NCBI GenBank assembly: GCA_963920665.1
Contig: OY987269.1
Coordinates: 1,180,501 to 1,244,500 of the forward strand
DNA length: 64,000 nucleotides
From: Straminergon stramineum
Lineage: Eukaryota; Streptophyta; Bryopsida; Hypnales; Calliergonaceae
Reading direction: 5' to 3'
Translations under genes and position numbers: made by a program
The notes under the pieces: model-generated
Told to the model about the DNA's origin: nothing
The model's database searches: none
What the model saw: only the letters and a program-made list of their open reading frames with translations
In this document: in pieces, positions 24,512 through 34,677 of the stretch
Layout of the letters: the number at the start of each line of letters is the position of its first letter
Numbering within the stretch: position 1 is the first letter of the stretch

Positions 24512-25556
24512 GTTGAATCAGCTCCCACTTCTTGGCAGCACCCACAAGGTCTCCAATCTGAATTCAGCCCCCCCAAAACTCCCTTGCGGCGAATTGGGCT
24601 GAAATGGGACCAATCAGCCCTCACAAGCACCTTGCAACCCTAAGAACGCCACACCACACCTCACAAGCACAAGACTTCTTCTCCACACCAAATCAGACCC
24701 TAATGAAGCTCACAACCACCACATGCTCGTCATGGGCTGGTGCTACTTCAAAAAACACAATTCTCCTCACAATTCTCCTCACAAATTGGATCCTCCACAC
24801 TCCAAAGATCCCAAAGCTTCCAATCAGCCCTAGATTGAAGCTCCCACTCACAATGAGCACCTCATGGACTACAATGGCTTCAACCAGCCCTACTTGGCTC
24901 ACCAAGTCACTCAAGAACCCCAATTGGGTGTCACTCTCTCTCAATGACACAAATCAGCCCTCTTGAGTTCACAATGTCCACTATTAGGTCTCACACACTC
25001 ACAAGGGCACAAACCAGCCCTTTGGCTTCACAAAGTCCTCTACTTGGTCTCACACACTCACAAGGGCACAAATCAGCCCTCTTGGGATCACAATTTCGGC
25101 TCACTCACTCACAAGGGCACCACTCAGCCCTCAATGCATGGAAACGCCTAATGCAACCCACAAATGCTCCCAAGCCTCACCAAGGACTCTCACAAGATTG
25201 CAATTGCCAAAATGACAATCACCAATGTACCCAAGTGCACAATCAGCCCCAATGGGCTGCCAATGTACACTTGCAAGCACAAACTCAAACAAGGAGCATG
25301 AAACCAGCCCTAATTAGGTCTGATTTCAATCATGAGCAATCTCACACTCAAAAATGAACTCCAAACCTCACAAACCAGCCCACAAAAGCTCAAAACAAAA
25401 GATGGAATTCAAAGACTTTTTTTTCTTTGTTTTGAAAATTTTACTCACACCATATGGTTTGTAGGTGACCAAGAGCCCAAATTCAGTATGCTCCTCCAAG
25501 CTCCAAGAACTTCTCCAAATGACTTGAATTTCTCCCTCATGTGCAACGCCAAGTGC
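24512..25556 (-). promoter_or_regulatory. Untranslated leader of copia copy 1, repeat- and motif-rich
   Basis: About 1.05 kb between primer site and gag ATG. The motif GGGCTG (CAGCCC on the plus strand) occurs 11 times, at 24567, 24615, 24824, 24885, 24955, 25015, 25074, 25125, 25244, 25305 and 25376, mostly as GGGCTGATT or GGGCTGGTT. Four diverged ~50-60-bp tandem units lie at about 24930-25140 ('CCCTTGTGAGTGTGTGAGAC' type). A short upstream frame of 85 codons (24950-24693) has same-length counterparts in copies 2 and 3. The leader should hold packaging and dimerisation signals; which motif does this is not known. Confidence 0.7.
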
Positions 25557-25570
25557 GTGGGCCCATAACC
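25557..25570 (-). other. Primer-binding site matching initiator tRNA-Met anticodon arm
   Basis: Directly after the 5' LTR the minus strand reads GGTTATGGGCCCAC, the exact complement of GTGGGCCCATAACC, the conserved anticodon stem-loop of eukaryotic initiator tRNA-Met (as remembered). The match starts at tRNA position 39, as in Drosophila copia, which primes with a 39-nt 5' half of this tRNA. There is no match to a tRNA 3' CCA end. Copies 2 (60297-60310) and 3 (62404-62417) have the same 14 bases. Confidence 0.85.
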
Positions 25571-25815
25571 TATTGAGTTTTGAATGGAGAAAGGCTTTAC
25601 TTAGATGGTAGAAGATACCAAGGCCCATGTATGGGCTGAACATAAGCATAAAGCCTTTCACTAGTTATCCACAAACCATGTGGGATAACTAGCAACCTTG
25701 GGCTGCCTTTGACTATAAGCAACACCCAATAGACTCTAAGTCTAACTATGAGTCTAATCCTACTCCTAGGGCTGAATGTACACTATCTACACGATTATGT
25801 ACATGATCTTCAACA
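25571..25815 (-). repeat. 5' LTR of copia copy 1
   Basis: 245 bp, reading the same as 20230-20474. Promoter and RNA-processing signals should lie here, but no textbook TATA box is evident. Confidence 0.93.
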
Positions 25816-25820
25816 GTACT

Positions 25821-28800
25821 ATCGAAGGCATTGTAGTTAGTCATTCAGTTCTGGGCAATAGACAGTGTAGGTAATGAACTTGTCATCTGAAATGTACATT
25901 CTTATGATCAAAACCCATCTTCCAATTTACAAAGCTAAAATCCGAAAGCGGTGGTAACAAAAGCCGAACTCATACAAACAAATTGCAGAAATGCTATGTC
26001 TTGCTAGAAAAGAAGGGAACTATGCATAAGATTAAACTAGTCTTCCCGCTTTAAGAAAAGACACGTTGTAATTGCCAACACTTCCAAGGTGTAGAACATT
26101 GTCTCAAGATGGCTCGGAGATGTTATACTAGAATGTCTACATTTTAACCTCTTCTTCTTCAATAAAACAGATACCATTGTTGTTTTGGGCCCAAGGTCAA
26201 CTCTAATGTTGTAACGAAGGACATTCAAGCACTTCTTGACTCCACCATCAAAAAAAAAAGATTGTCCAATGCATAGAACACAATCAAATATCGAGGCAAA
26301 AAAATGGTTGTAGAGTATGATGTCTTCTCGACCACTCAGGGAACCAAACAAATTAGCAGAAGATAACACATATAGGAAAAAACAGATTGGCAAGTCAATA
26401 TAGAGCGACTGTTTGTGCTACTTCTACACCAAACAAGCTTATAAGGACCACACTATCTACCAGCTTATATACCAACAACAATAGCATTTCAACAAAGACA
26501 AAAAAGATACTACATGGGTGTGAGCTCCCAATTCATCTTTTGGAACTCATAGTTGTTGTTTTTTCCACTTTTCGTAATTTAGTAGGTAATTAGGTGTAAA
26601 AAACCCAAAATAGAGCCTAAGGCCAAAATAGATTGTGACATGCCAAATTAGGTATTTGGCCTCTTTTAGGGTTTTAGGTCTAGTTATCCCTTAGATGCTG
26701 ACCTGTACATAGGTTAGAACCACTAACGGTGGAAGTTAGTAGGTTTGAGCATAGTTGCCCAATGATGCCCCAGCCTGATAATAGTAGCCTCAACTAGCTA
26801 GGAATTGTGTTGAGAGAAGCCATGCAAGGTCCCTAAGTAGGTCTCTATTTTCTCATCTCATCGTTGAAACCATAGAGCCCAATTGTTAGCATTGTAAGAA
26901 TTACAATACCAAGATTGGCTTGTGGCAGGGCTTGTGGAGGAATTCACAAGTCTCGAGCATGGATCTAGGGTCTAGAGTATACTAGGGGATCGGAAACAAA
27001 GTCCATTCGCCAAGATTCCTTCGTATGCAAAGGATCCCCTATTTTTCACGTAATTAGCAGAGGGTGGGATTTATCCTCCCAATCCCTACATGTGCAAAGT
27101 AAGAATATGAGCTGGTACAGCCATTGTGGGACTTCCTAAGAGGTACCATAAAAAGTCTTGGAATTTTTTGACTTGTAGAAATATCCTTTCTAGACGGTCA
27201 ACCATTGAAATCCAATACGGGAAATTCATGAAAATTCCCTGGAGGGCGATAAAATCTCAATAAAAATTCTAATATGTTCTTTTATGTTAAAAAGGCTCCC
27301 CGACGAGTTTCGTGACATTTCAATAGTAGAAGGTGCCCAAACCAGAAGATTCCCTCTAAATTTAATGACGTGACTATGCGGGTGAGGAATTGACCGGCAT
27401 CTTGAGAGCATATGAATTTGAAACGAAGTCAAGGAAAGGTCTTTTCTTACCCCCTTCGACCTTCCAAATCATCTTGGCCAATCACCTTGCTCAAAAAAGG
27501 CAACACTGACAAGCTAGATTTTTAACCCTTTTTCAACGAGGAATGGTGCTAGATTTCGATGAATTTTGCAAAGGAAAAAGGGGCATTTGTTCCCAAGATT
27601 AAAAATGGCCTTCTAAAGCCAACATCGCAATCTGTTTGCCAATTGGAGTTAAATTCCAAAAGTTAGAAGTAAACCAGTATAGGAGCATAGAAATCAACAC
27701 TCAATGAAAACCGTAGATCTCGTGAAGATTAGGGTTAGGAAGTTCTCCTCTTGGGATCAGGGTTCCTAGCTTATGAGTGGTGGAGAGTTTAGTTGTCAAC
27801 ACCCTAGTGTAGGTAGAAATTCCAAGGCAATCTAGGGTTTGTCAACGCCCTAAGTAGGTAAAAATCTCGTAGAAAATCTAGGATTTTAGGGTTCCCATCC
27901 ATGGAATCAGAGTTCCCGGCTTGGAACCTTTGAAGGAAGAGAGGGTGTCCATCCTCTTATAAAAGGGGGAACCCTTCTCCTCTCATTTCACCCCCATTTT
28001 GTATTTGGGTCCATTGGATCCACTTTGTTGGAATTTTTGGCATTTTGCCAAAAACCTTGGCGGTGTTTGTCTTTTTGTTTCTCTCTTTGCTTCCTTTGCT
28101 AGTCTTGTTACTCTTTTGCTCTCTTTCAATTAGTTGTTACAAGTTGTAGAGGTCTTGGGGTTCCTTTTGCACCTTGTGTCTCCTTGTTTTGTTGTTTCTA
28201 AGTCTTAGGTCCTTTGAAGTCATTTTGTCTTGAGTTAGTTCAAGTCTTGAGCTCTTAGTTCTATTAACTTTGGAGAGGGCTTTATGCCTTCTTCCATTGG
28301 AGTCTTGTCACGTTTTGAGAGGTCTTTGAGGATCATTTGGTTTATTGTATTAATCTTAGGGCCAACCCATCACCATACCTTGGTGATGCCGCTTTGGGGG
28401 GCCTCTAGCTTGCTTTGAGTGCTAATGTTGTTTTACCTTACCCTTGTCATTGTGGGTCCTGTCGAGATAGTGAAGCTTTGGACCCCTTAGGTCTTTAGAG
28501 TTTAGATTGTGTGTTAAAATTCCTATCTAATAACAGAGCTTTGAACCCTTAGGTGCCTCCAAGTCCTAGATTTGGTGTTAAATCCTAATTGATGGCATAG
28601 CTTTGACCCTAAGCGATGTTCACCTCCAAAGTTTAGTTCCCAAAATATTTTGGGAACAAGTCAAAGTTTAGTGCCCAAAACTAGAACGTAGGTCCTAGCT
28701 TGTCCAAGCCTAAGGTCTCACCACCTCTACTAGTCTGTCTATCCGTTGCAAGGTCTATGATGTGGTTTTTGGCTATTGTGGATTTTGGAGTGAGGCTAGG

Positions 28801-28994
28801 ACGAGCTAGGGCCCCAAGAGGTCCAATAGAGGCTCCGACCAACAAGGGCTCCAGCCAGCACAAAGGTTCTGATAGCTAGAGCTCTGGTAGCATAGAGGCC
28901 TCGTCTAGATGGGCACCAACAACATAGGGCTCTGGCCAACTAGAGGCTCTAGGTTTTTTTGTTTTTTTTCCTTCTCTAAATTAAGGTGCAAAAA
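25821..28994. other. Intergenic, decayed repeats, no gene called
   Basis: No convincing exon. Around 27715-27975 are short variants of 'AGGGTTCC' and 'TCTAGGGTTTGTCAAC', followed by a TATA-like TTATAAAAGGGGGAACCC at about 27956-27973 and a pyrimidine-rich stretch, an arrangement like the promoter part of an old LTR; no partner LTR was found. Around 28790-28950 the phrase 'GGCTC(T/C)' recurs at short intervals. Confidence 0.4.
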
Positions 28995-29100
28995 TTAGAG
29001 TAGAAGATAGGTTAGAACTAGTAGAGGAGGAGGGAAGAGACTTAGAGTAGAAGATAGGTTAGAACTAGTAGGGGAAGAGGAAAGAAACTTAGAGTAAAGT
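28995..29100 (+). repeat. 47-bp tandem repeat, about 2.3 units
   Basis: TTAGAGTAGAAGATAGGTTA begins at 28995 and 29042, and a partial third unit (TTAGAGTA) begins at 29089: period 47, with purine-rich ends. Confidence 0.75.
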
Positions 29101-29347
29101 GTAAGGTAGGAATAGAAGGAAGGGAGGGAGCCAAGACATAGAAGTAGGATAGAGCAACATAGAAATCTAGGGAAAAGTAGTCACATGGGAGCTTCACCAC
29201 TCGTTCTCTCAACACAACCATTCTCCAAGACAACAACAACAATCAATGCAAGTGAAGGAAGAGAAGGAAGGGAGGAACTTAGTAGGAGTTTAGGAGGTGT
29301 CTCCACTCATTAGGAAGTGGTTTGCTAGACATGGGAATTGATTAGGA

Positions 29348-29610
29348 CATCACAAAGTTTGGAACTTGCGGTTTGTCAATAGTTATTATGTGGTTATCAT
29401 TGTTTCATGGGTTCACATGTTAATATGCAATTTAGCGAATCATTACGATGCATTACTATACAATTTAGCGTATCGTTATGATGCATTATTTTCAATGGAA
29501 AATAATGCATTATAACAATGTGCTAAATTACATATTAACGTGCAAACCCATGAAACAATAATAACCACATGATAGCTATTGACAAATCGTAGGTTCTAAA
29601 CTTTGTGATG
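29348..29610. mobile_element. Foldback (long inverted repeat) element
   Basis: The outer arms are CATCACAAAGTTTGGAAC (29348) and its inverse ending CTAAACTTTGTGATG (29610). Arms of about 110 bp pair with scattered mismatches around a centre near 29495 (TTTCAATGGAAA). The left arm carries an extra partly duplicated block (CAATTTAGCGAATC / CAATTTAGCGTATC). It is non-coding. A transcript would form a long hairpin. No clear target duplication was seen. Confidence 0.65.
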
Positions 29611-30627
29611 GAGGGTAGTGGTGACTAGGAGTTAGTGGTCATTAATCTTGAAGTTGGAATAGTGGGGTTAGTGCCACAAAGTAGGAAGTGGCCATTAATT
29701 ATAGAGGTTAGGGCTTGGAAGTAGGTGGCCTACCAACTACCATTATCCATGTGGATAGAGGGAAGAAAGGGAAGAAAGGAAAGGAAAGAAGGAGTGGGAA
29801 GGAAGGGATGGTGAGTTAGGCTCACCAAGTATGTCCACATCCAACCTACAAACTTCATTCAACCTTCATTCAACCCTACAAAGGTGACATGGTGGCAAGG
29901 GACGTATTGAAGGGGAGTCTTGGGCACCTAGATGAAGAACCTCAAGCCAAGGTATGACGCCAACACTCCTCCTTCTATTTAGCTTGTTCATTTCCACAAC
30001 TGTAGAATAGGGCCGAGGCCTAGGAGTGTGTAGCACCCCTAGAGCTAGGAGGCATATTAGATTTAGCAATAAGATCATAGAGTAGACATCTAGGGGGTTC
30101 TGTGGGTATAAAATACACCCCGATCCAACTCATAATGAGGAAGTTATGAGCGGGTGAAGTTTAGGGTCAAACATGGATGAAGTAGGTTGAAATTCATCCA
30201 TCCACGCCCAAACTTGGAACTTCCATACTAGTTCATAGGATAGGGTTAGAGTCCAAAAATCAGAGTCATCCAAGTTGAGGTGAGGGTCCGAAAAGATGGA
30301 TGAAGTTTAGGCAACCTCTTTAAGGGTTAAACTTCATCCGGCCATAACTCCTTGTAGGAACATCCAATTTTTGAGCATCTTAGGTTTTAGAAATGGCATG
30401 AACTAATTTATAAGCTAGTAGACTTAGTAGATTTAGCCCACTTTTAGCTTTACTAGAAGGCCATAGTGGTCGAGGAATCAAAGTAACAACCCTATATTAG
30501 GATAGTTCGGGGGTTCACAGTAAATTGTAGGACTTAGAAGACTTAGAAAAGATCCATTGTTTGGAAGGTACAGTGGACCGACGTCAAGTACCCATTCGAA
30601 TAGAGTTCACCCCCCAAACACAAGAAC
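29611..30627. other. Intergenic, no gene recognised
   Basis: Mixed-composition DNA with purine-rich patches (29755-29815) and near-repeats of 'GGATGAAGT(A/T)' around 30170-30330. No exon seen. Confidence 0.4.
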
Positions 30628-32470
30628 TTGGTTGTGCTCGTTTATTTGCCAAAGGTGCGTAGATATCCACTCAAAATGGGGTCAACGTCCCCGGGATCAA
30701 AGATAGTTTTGGGTTCTACCGTATTTGAAGGGATGAAGCAACATTTATCAAATCTCTTGTGGCTTGGTCTCTCTTTGTCACAAGTAATGGTACAACACAA
30801 AGCATTTGTAAAAGATGCAGCTATGATAGACAAAATTGTTAGTCATGTTACATTTATTCTATCACAAGACGTATGGAATTTAGCCAAGGTCCGAGATGAA
30901 GCACTATGAGAGAGTCATGCGAGTGACCCTAAAAGCGTGAAGATGTAGATTGACAAGATTCATGATAAAGTGTTTTGCTACTAAACAACACAACCTCCTA
31001 GACCTCAACGAAAACAAGCAGAACGACACACTCTTCACACTTAGGATTCAAACTCCATGGCAACTTCAAATGCTCCTCAAATTTAGACACAATAGTGCAT
31101 TCTCTTTTGATGCCACCTTCAGAACTTTTGAAGCAAGGGTATTGTACTATCTAACCTCACTACCCCTAAGATTCATCGTTTCATGCTTGATCTTCCTACT
31201 CGTGGGTTACAAAGGATCTATTAAATATTGGTATGAATTGTCCTATGTTTAGAGTTTAGACATAGAACCTTTTTCCCTTGTACCTGTAGCATTAGTACCT
31301 AATAACCTATTATGTTGTCAGATTCATTTCACATTGTCCATGCTCTATAGTAACGTGATAACTACAACATCTGTCTTGTAGTACCCTCTCTACATGGTCA
31401 TGGTATTCGACGAGTGGGGGAATGGAATCCCAGTCACACTCTTCATCATTTCACAATGCTACGGAAAGGACCTCCACTTCCTAGTACTTGAGTTGCAAAA
31501 GCAAGTTCAAAAAATGCATTTAAATTGGTCCTCAACAACATTAATAGTGGACAACACCTAGACTAAGATTAATGTCCTAAAGTAAATTCTATTACAAAGT
31601 ACAATTTGAAAGACTAACCTAATCTACTAGAGTAGTCAAACCAAATTGTAATTTCAAACAAAAAATTGTAGTGCTGTAGACCTTAATGGGTACCAAACTC
31701 AATGCTATTATTTCTATAATAATGTGTCCTTCAGAAAGGATTGTGGACCAAAAATTATATGCCGAGGCTCAGTCTAAAAGACTCTCTCTGTCAACAAGAT
31801 ACTGCACTTCCTATCTAGAATCATTTTGTGCATAGGACAATTTGGCCTCACAGTGAAATATTTCTTTGCCTCTAACACATCCAAAAGTCCTAGTGAGAAA
31901 ATGCCATCAAGAGGATTTCGACTATTGGAAAGCAGGTTTATGTGGTGAATGCAATCGAAGATATTATTTATGGGAAGGGCATGAGTCTAGATGACAACCC
32001 AATATGGTGGGCACAAAAACAACTCAATGCACTCACTACAAAAATGACCCAATGCTACAAGGTTCATGAGGTACATGGAGACACACTAGCGGCCTAAGGT
32101 TGCAATGTAGTGCATCAACAACTGCTCTATTCTGCATGTTGGGTATAGAGTCTTATCACGGGAACCTAAAGAGTATTTTGAGGTCTTCACGGGAATGTTT
32201 TGATGGCAAGAGATTGGATTGACTTATTTTCCACTTCGTTGGGGATGTAATCACATACTACTAGTACACAGTGAAGTACAAACTATTTGGCTTCATCTGC
32301 AACAAGAACCAAGAATGCATTGTCACAATGGCTATTGTTTGAGCTAGGGAAATAATTACCAGATTTTCTCTCATTTCTTGCAATGGAACTCATGCATATT
32401 TGAATGAGAAGAAATATTACATGTTTGGAATTGGCATGCATTTGTAAATTATGTTAGTGTCAATAGGATT
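30628..32470 (+). pseudogene. Decayed MULE-type transposase
   Basis: Scattered plus-strand pieces in the expected order. 30628-30909 encodes GSTVFEGMKQHLSNLL and DVWNLAKVRDEAL. About 31091-31125 reads NSAFSFDATFRT. About 31382-31555 reads YPLYMVMVFDEWGNGIPV, then FIISQC and LIVDNT followed by a stop. Near 32275-32445 are KLFGFICNKNQECIVT and YYMFGIGMH, placed where MULE proteins have their SWIM zinc-finger region. A stretch of roughly 240 bases separates the DATF and YPLY pieces, which should be close together, so there is probably an insertion. Multiple stops and frame changes rule out function. Family assignment rests on remembered MULE motifs. Confidence 0.5.
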
Positions 32471-32493
32471 GTCTTTTATGCTGAAGTGAGTGT

Positions 32494-33740
32494 TACTATA
32501 AAAAATCTACGTTTTGGGCTATATTTGACTACTAACACATGATGTCCAACAAAACATGACAATGTCAAAGGGCAACTAGCCCAAGAAGGTAGATTTTTGT
32601 AGATGTAGGGGAAAAACATTGGCACATTATTGTAAAACTAAGTAGATGTTTTATTTGACATGATTGAAGACATGTTGATGTTTTTTGAAACGCCCAAAAA
32701 AATGGAGGTTGCCATGTGAGCAAGTAGACCCATTTTGACTATGGATAAGTTAGTAAAAATTATTATGGTCCATGGTAGAAAGTTGACCAAATGTGAAAAA
32801 TTTAGGAGAAAGGCAACCACATGGCATGCCCTACCAAAAAAAGGAAATGGATGGATGTGCACCATGGATGAAAAAGAGATGGTCTTTATACAAGTGGGTG
32901 GTCGGAAGTGAAACAAACAATATGGGATATGTAAAACAAGAATTGTGTGCAATGTAAAATGTTTGAAACAACATCCAGATGTCTAAAACAATGATTAGAT
33001 GTCTAAAATAGTGTCGGACAAGATGTACAATGGTCAAGTTCCCATATTCTAGTTATCCCATATCTTTTGTCTCACCATGTACGGACAAGGAATATAAATG
33101 TGACCTCTGTTATCATCATTTTCACTAATTTTTAATGAAGGAATTCCTTCATTTTGCCATCAAAACTTCTCTTGATGGTAGATGGTAAGTTTTCTTCAAT
33201 TCTTGATGAATTCAAAAAATTTTGCTTGTTCATTTAATTTTTATTTTATTTTTAATCATTATTTTTTATTGATCTTACCTGACAGGTATAATATGCACAA
33301 ATTGATGTCTCAAAAAATATCTAAATATCTAATATGGCATTTGAAAAAGTGAAATTAAAATTATCAAATGACATAAAAGTGTGCTAACTAGGCATGCCAC
33401 ATCATCATCTTTGGTTACCATGTCACTTTTCCCGCCACCACATCAAACCGCCCTGTCATAGATGGGCCAAATAAGAAAAAATACCACATAGCTCCCCTCA
33501 TCTACATGGCATTTAAGTGGTGTCCATGTGTTGCATTGTAGGGATCTTAGAAGACCATTTTTTTGTGATGTTAGAAAAAAACAAGTTCAAATTGGGCATG
33601 TCTTTTTAGATTTTACCACGTTTTTGGCCTGTCGATCATAACAAATTTTAGGTGACATCAACATTGATTTCTTTCGTGTCAAATTGAATGTCCTTTTACG
33701 TTTTCTACAACGTCCAAAAAAACTCGGGTTTCTTATAGTG
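32494..33740. mobile_element. Possible non-autonomous CACTA-like element
   Basis: The left end TACTATAAAAAATCTACG and the inverse of the right end CACTATAAGAAACCCGAG agree at most positions over about 22 bases. The ~1.25 kb between is non-coding and AT-rich. Target duplication is not clear (tgt / gtg). This is a weak call. Confidence 0.3.
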
Positions 33741-34477
33741 GTGTCATGTAATTTTCAAATATACATCTAAAGTTAGCAACCAACAAGGTACTATTTATAT
33801 TGTAGCATGTAGGCATTTATCTTTATATCATGAATGAACAAATGGCTAGACTATTATTTGCATTCCTATAGGCAATGATGTTCAACTTACACTCACTTTC
33901 CACACTCACTTCCCAAACTTCCGATTTTAATGGACTATATTCTTTTAAGCTACTATAAAATTATTTGAAGTATTTAGTTAATATTAGAGATCAACTAAGG
34001 TATATATGGTATCCTACATTCAATTATTGATGAATTGATTGGGGGTGGGAGCCATAATCGCTTTTATCATTTGTCATCTAGAGATCTATCAATAGGTTAC
34101 AAGAGGTTCTCTATGTTGTACAATGATTGGATGCAACCTTCCTTGCCATAGGAGTAGTACCTTACAAATCCCTATTTGGAGATCTCCTAATCCAATTATA
34201 CGAACTCCTTTACAAAAGAATTTATTTGAGGCACTTTTAAAGAAGATGGACCAAAAACTATATCACTTCTTTATTTTCCAAGTAGACAAAGCACTCCTTG
34301 GAATAATTACAAGTATAGAATTTGGAGCATGTAAAATGTCTATACTACTTTAGAACAAGAGATCTCCAAATATAGGTACATATGGGGCAAAATTTGAAGC
34401 ACATGAAACATCCATATCACTTGATTCCAGAAACCTCCAAATACATGAAAGAAATGGAGAGATCTCTAGATGCAACA
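33741..34477. other. AT-rich intergenic DNA
   Basis: No gene, repeat or signal supported. It ends at the assembly gap. Confidence 0.5.
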
Positions 34478-34677
34478 NNNNNNNNNNNNNNNNNNNNNNN
34501 NNNNNNNNNNNNNNNNNNNNNNNNNNNNNNNNNNNNNNNNNNNNNNNNNNNNNNNNNNNNNNNNNNNNNNNNNNNNNNNNNNNNNNNNNNNNNNNNNNNN
34601 NNNNNNNNNNNNNNNNNNNNNNNNNNNNNNNNNNNNNNNNNNNNNNNNNNNNNNNNNNNNNNNNNNNNNNNNNNNNN
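34478..34677. other. Assembly gap (200 N)
   Basis: Exactly 200 unknown bases, a round number typical of a scaffold gap of unknown true size. Frames reported across it are meaningless. Confidence 0.98.

Larger units (their letters stand above)
20230..25815 (-). mobile_element. Complete Ty1/copia LTR retrotransposon (copy 1)
   Basis: A 5586-bp element bounded by the direct repeat gtact at 20225-20229 and 25816-25820. Order on the minus strand: 5' LTR (25571-25815), primer site (25557-25570), ~1-kb leader, one long gag-pol frame (24511-20405), polypurine tract (20484-20475), 3' LTR (20230-20474). The LTRs begin TG and end TA instead of the usual CA. The two LTRs look identical base for base and the polyprotein has no stop, so insertion was recent and the copy could be autonomous. 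Domain order (protease, integrase, then reverse transcriptase) is that of copia, not gypsy. Parts of three more members lie at 59671-64000 in this window. Confidence 0.93.

Noticed and set aside
24960..25140. CRISPR-like regular repeats
   Set aside because: Units are diverged tandem repeats of a retrotransposon leader with no unique spacers, in a plant genome.
27956..27973. TATAAAAGGGG promoter-like box
   Set aside because: No gene or matching LTR pair follows, so it was noted in the intergenic entry and not called as a promoter.
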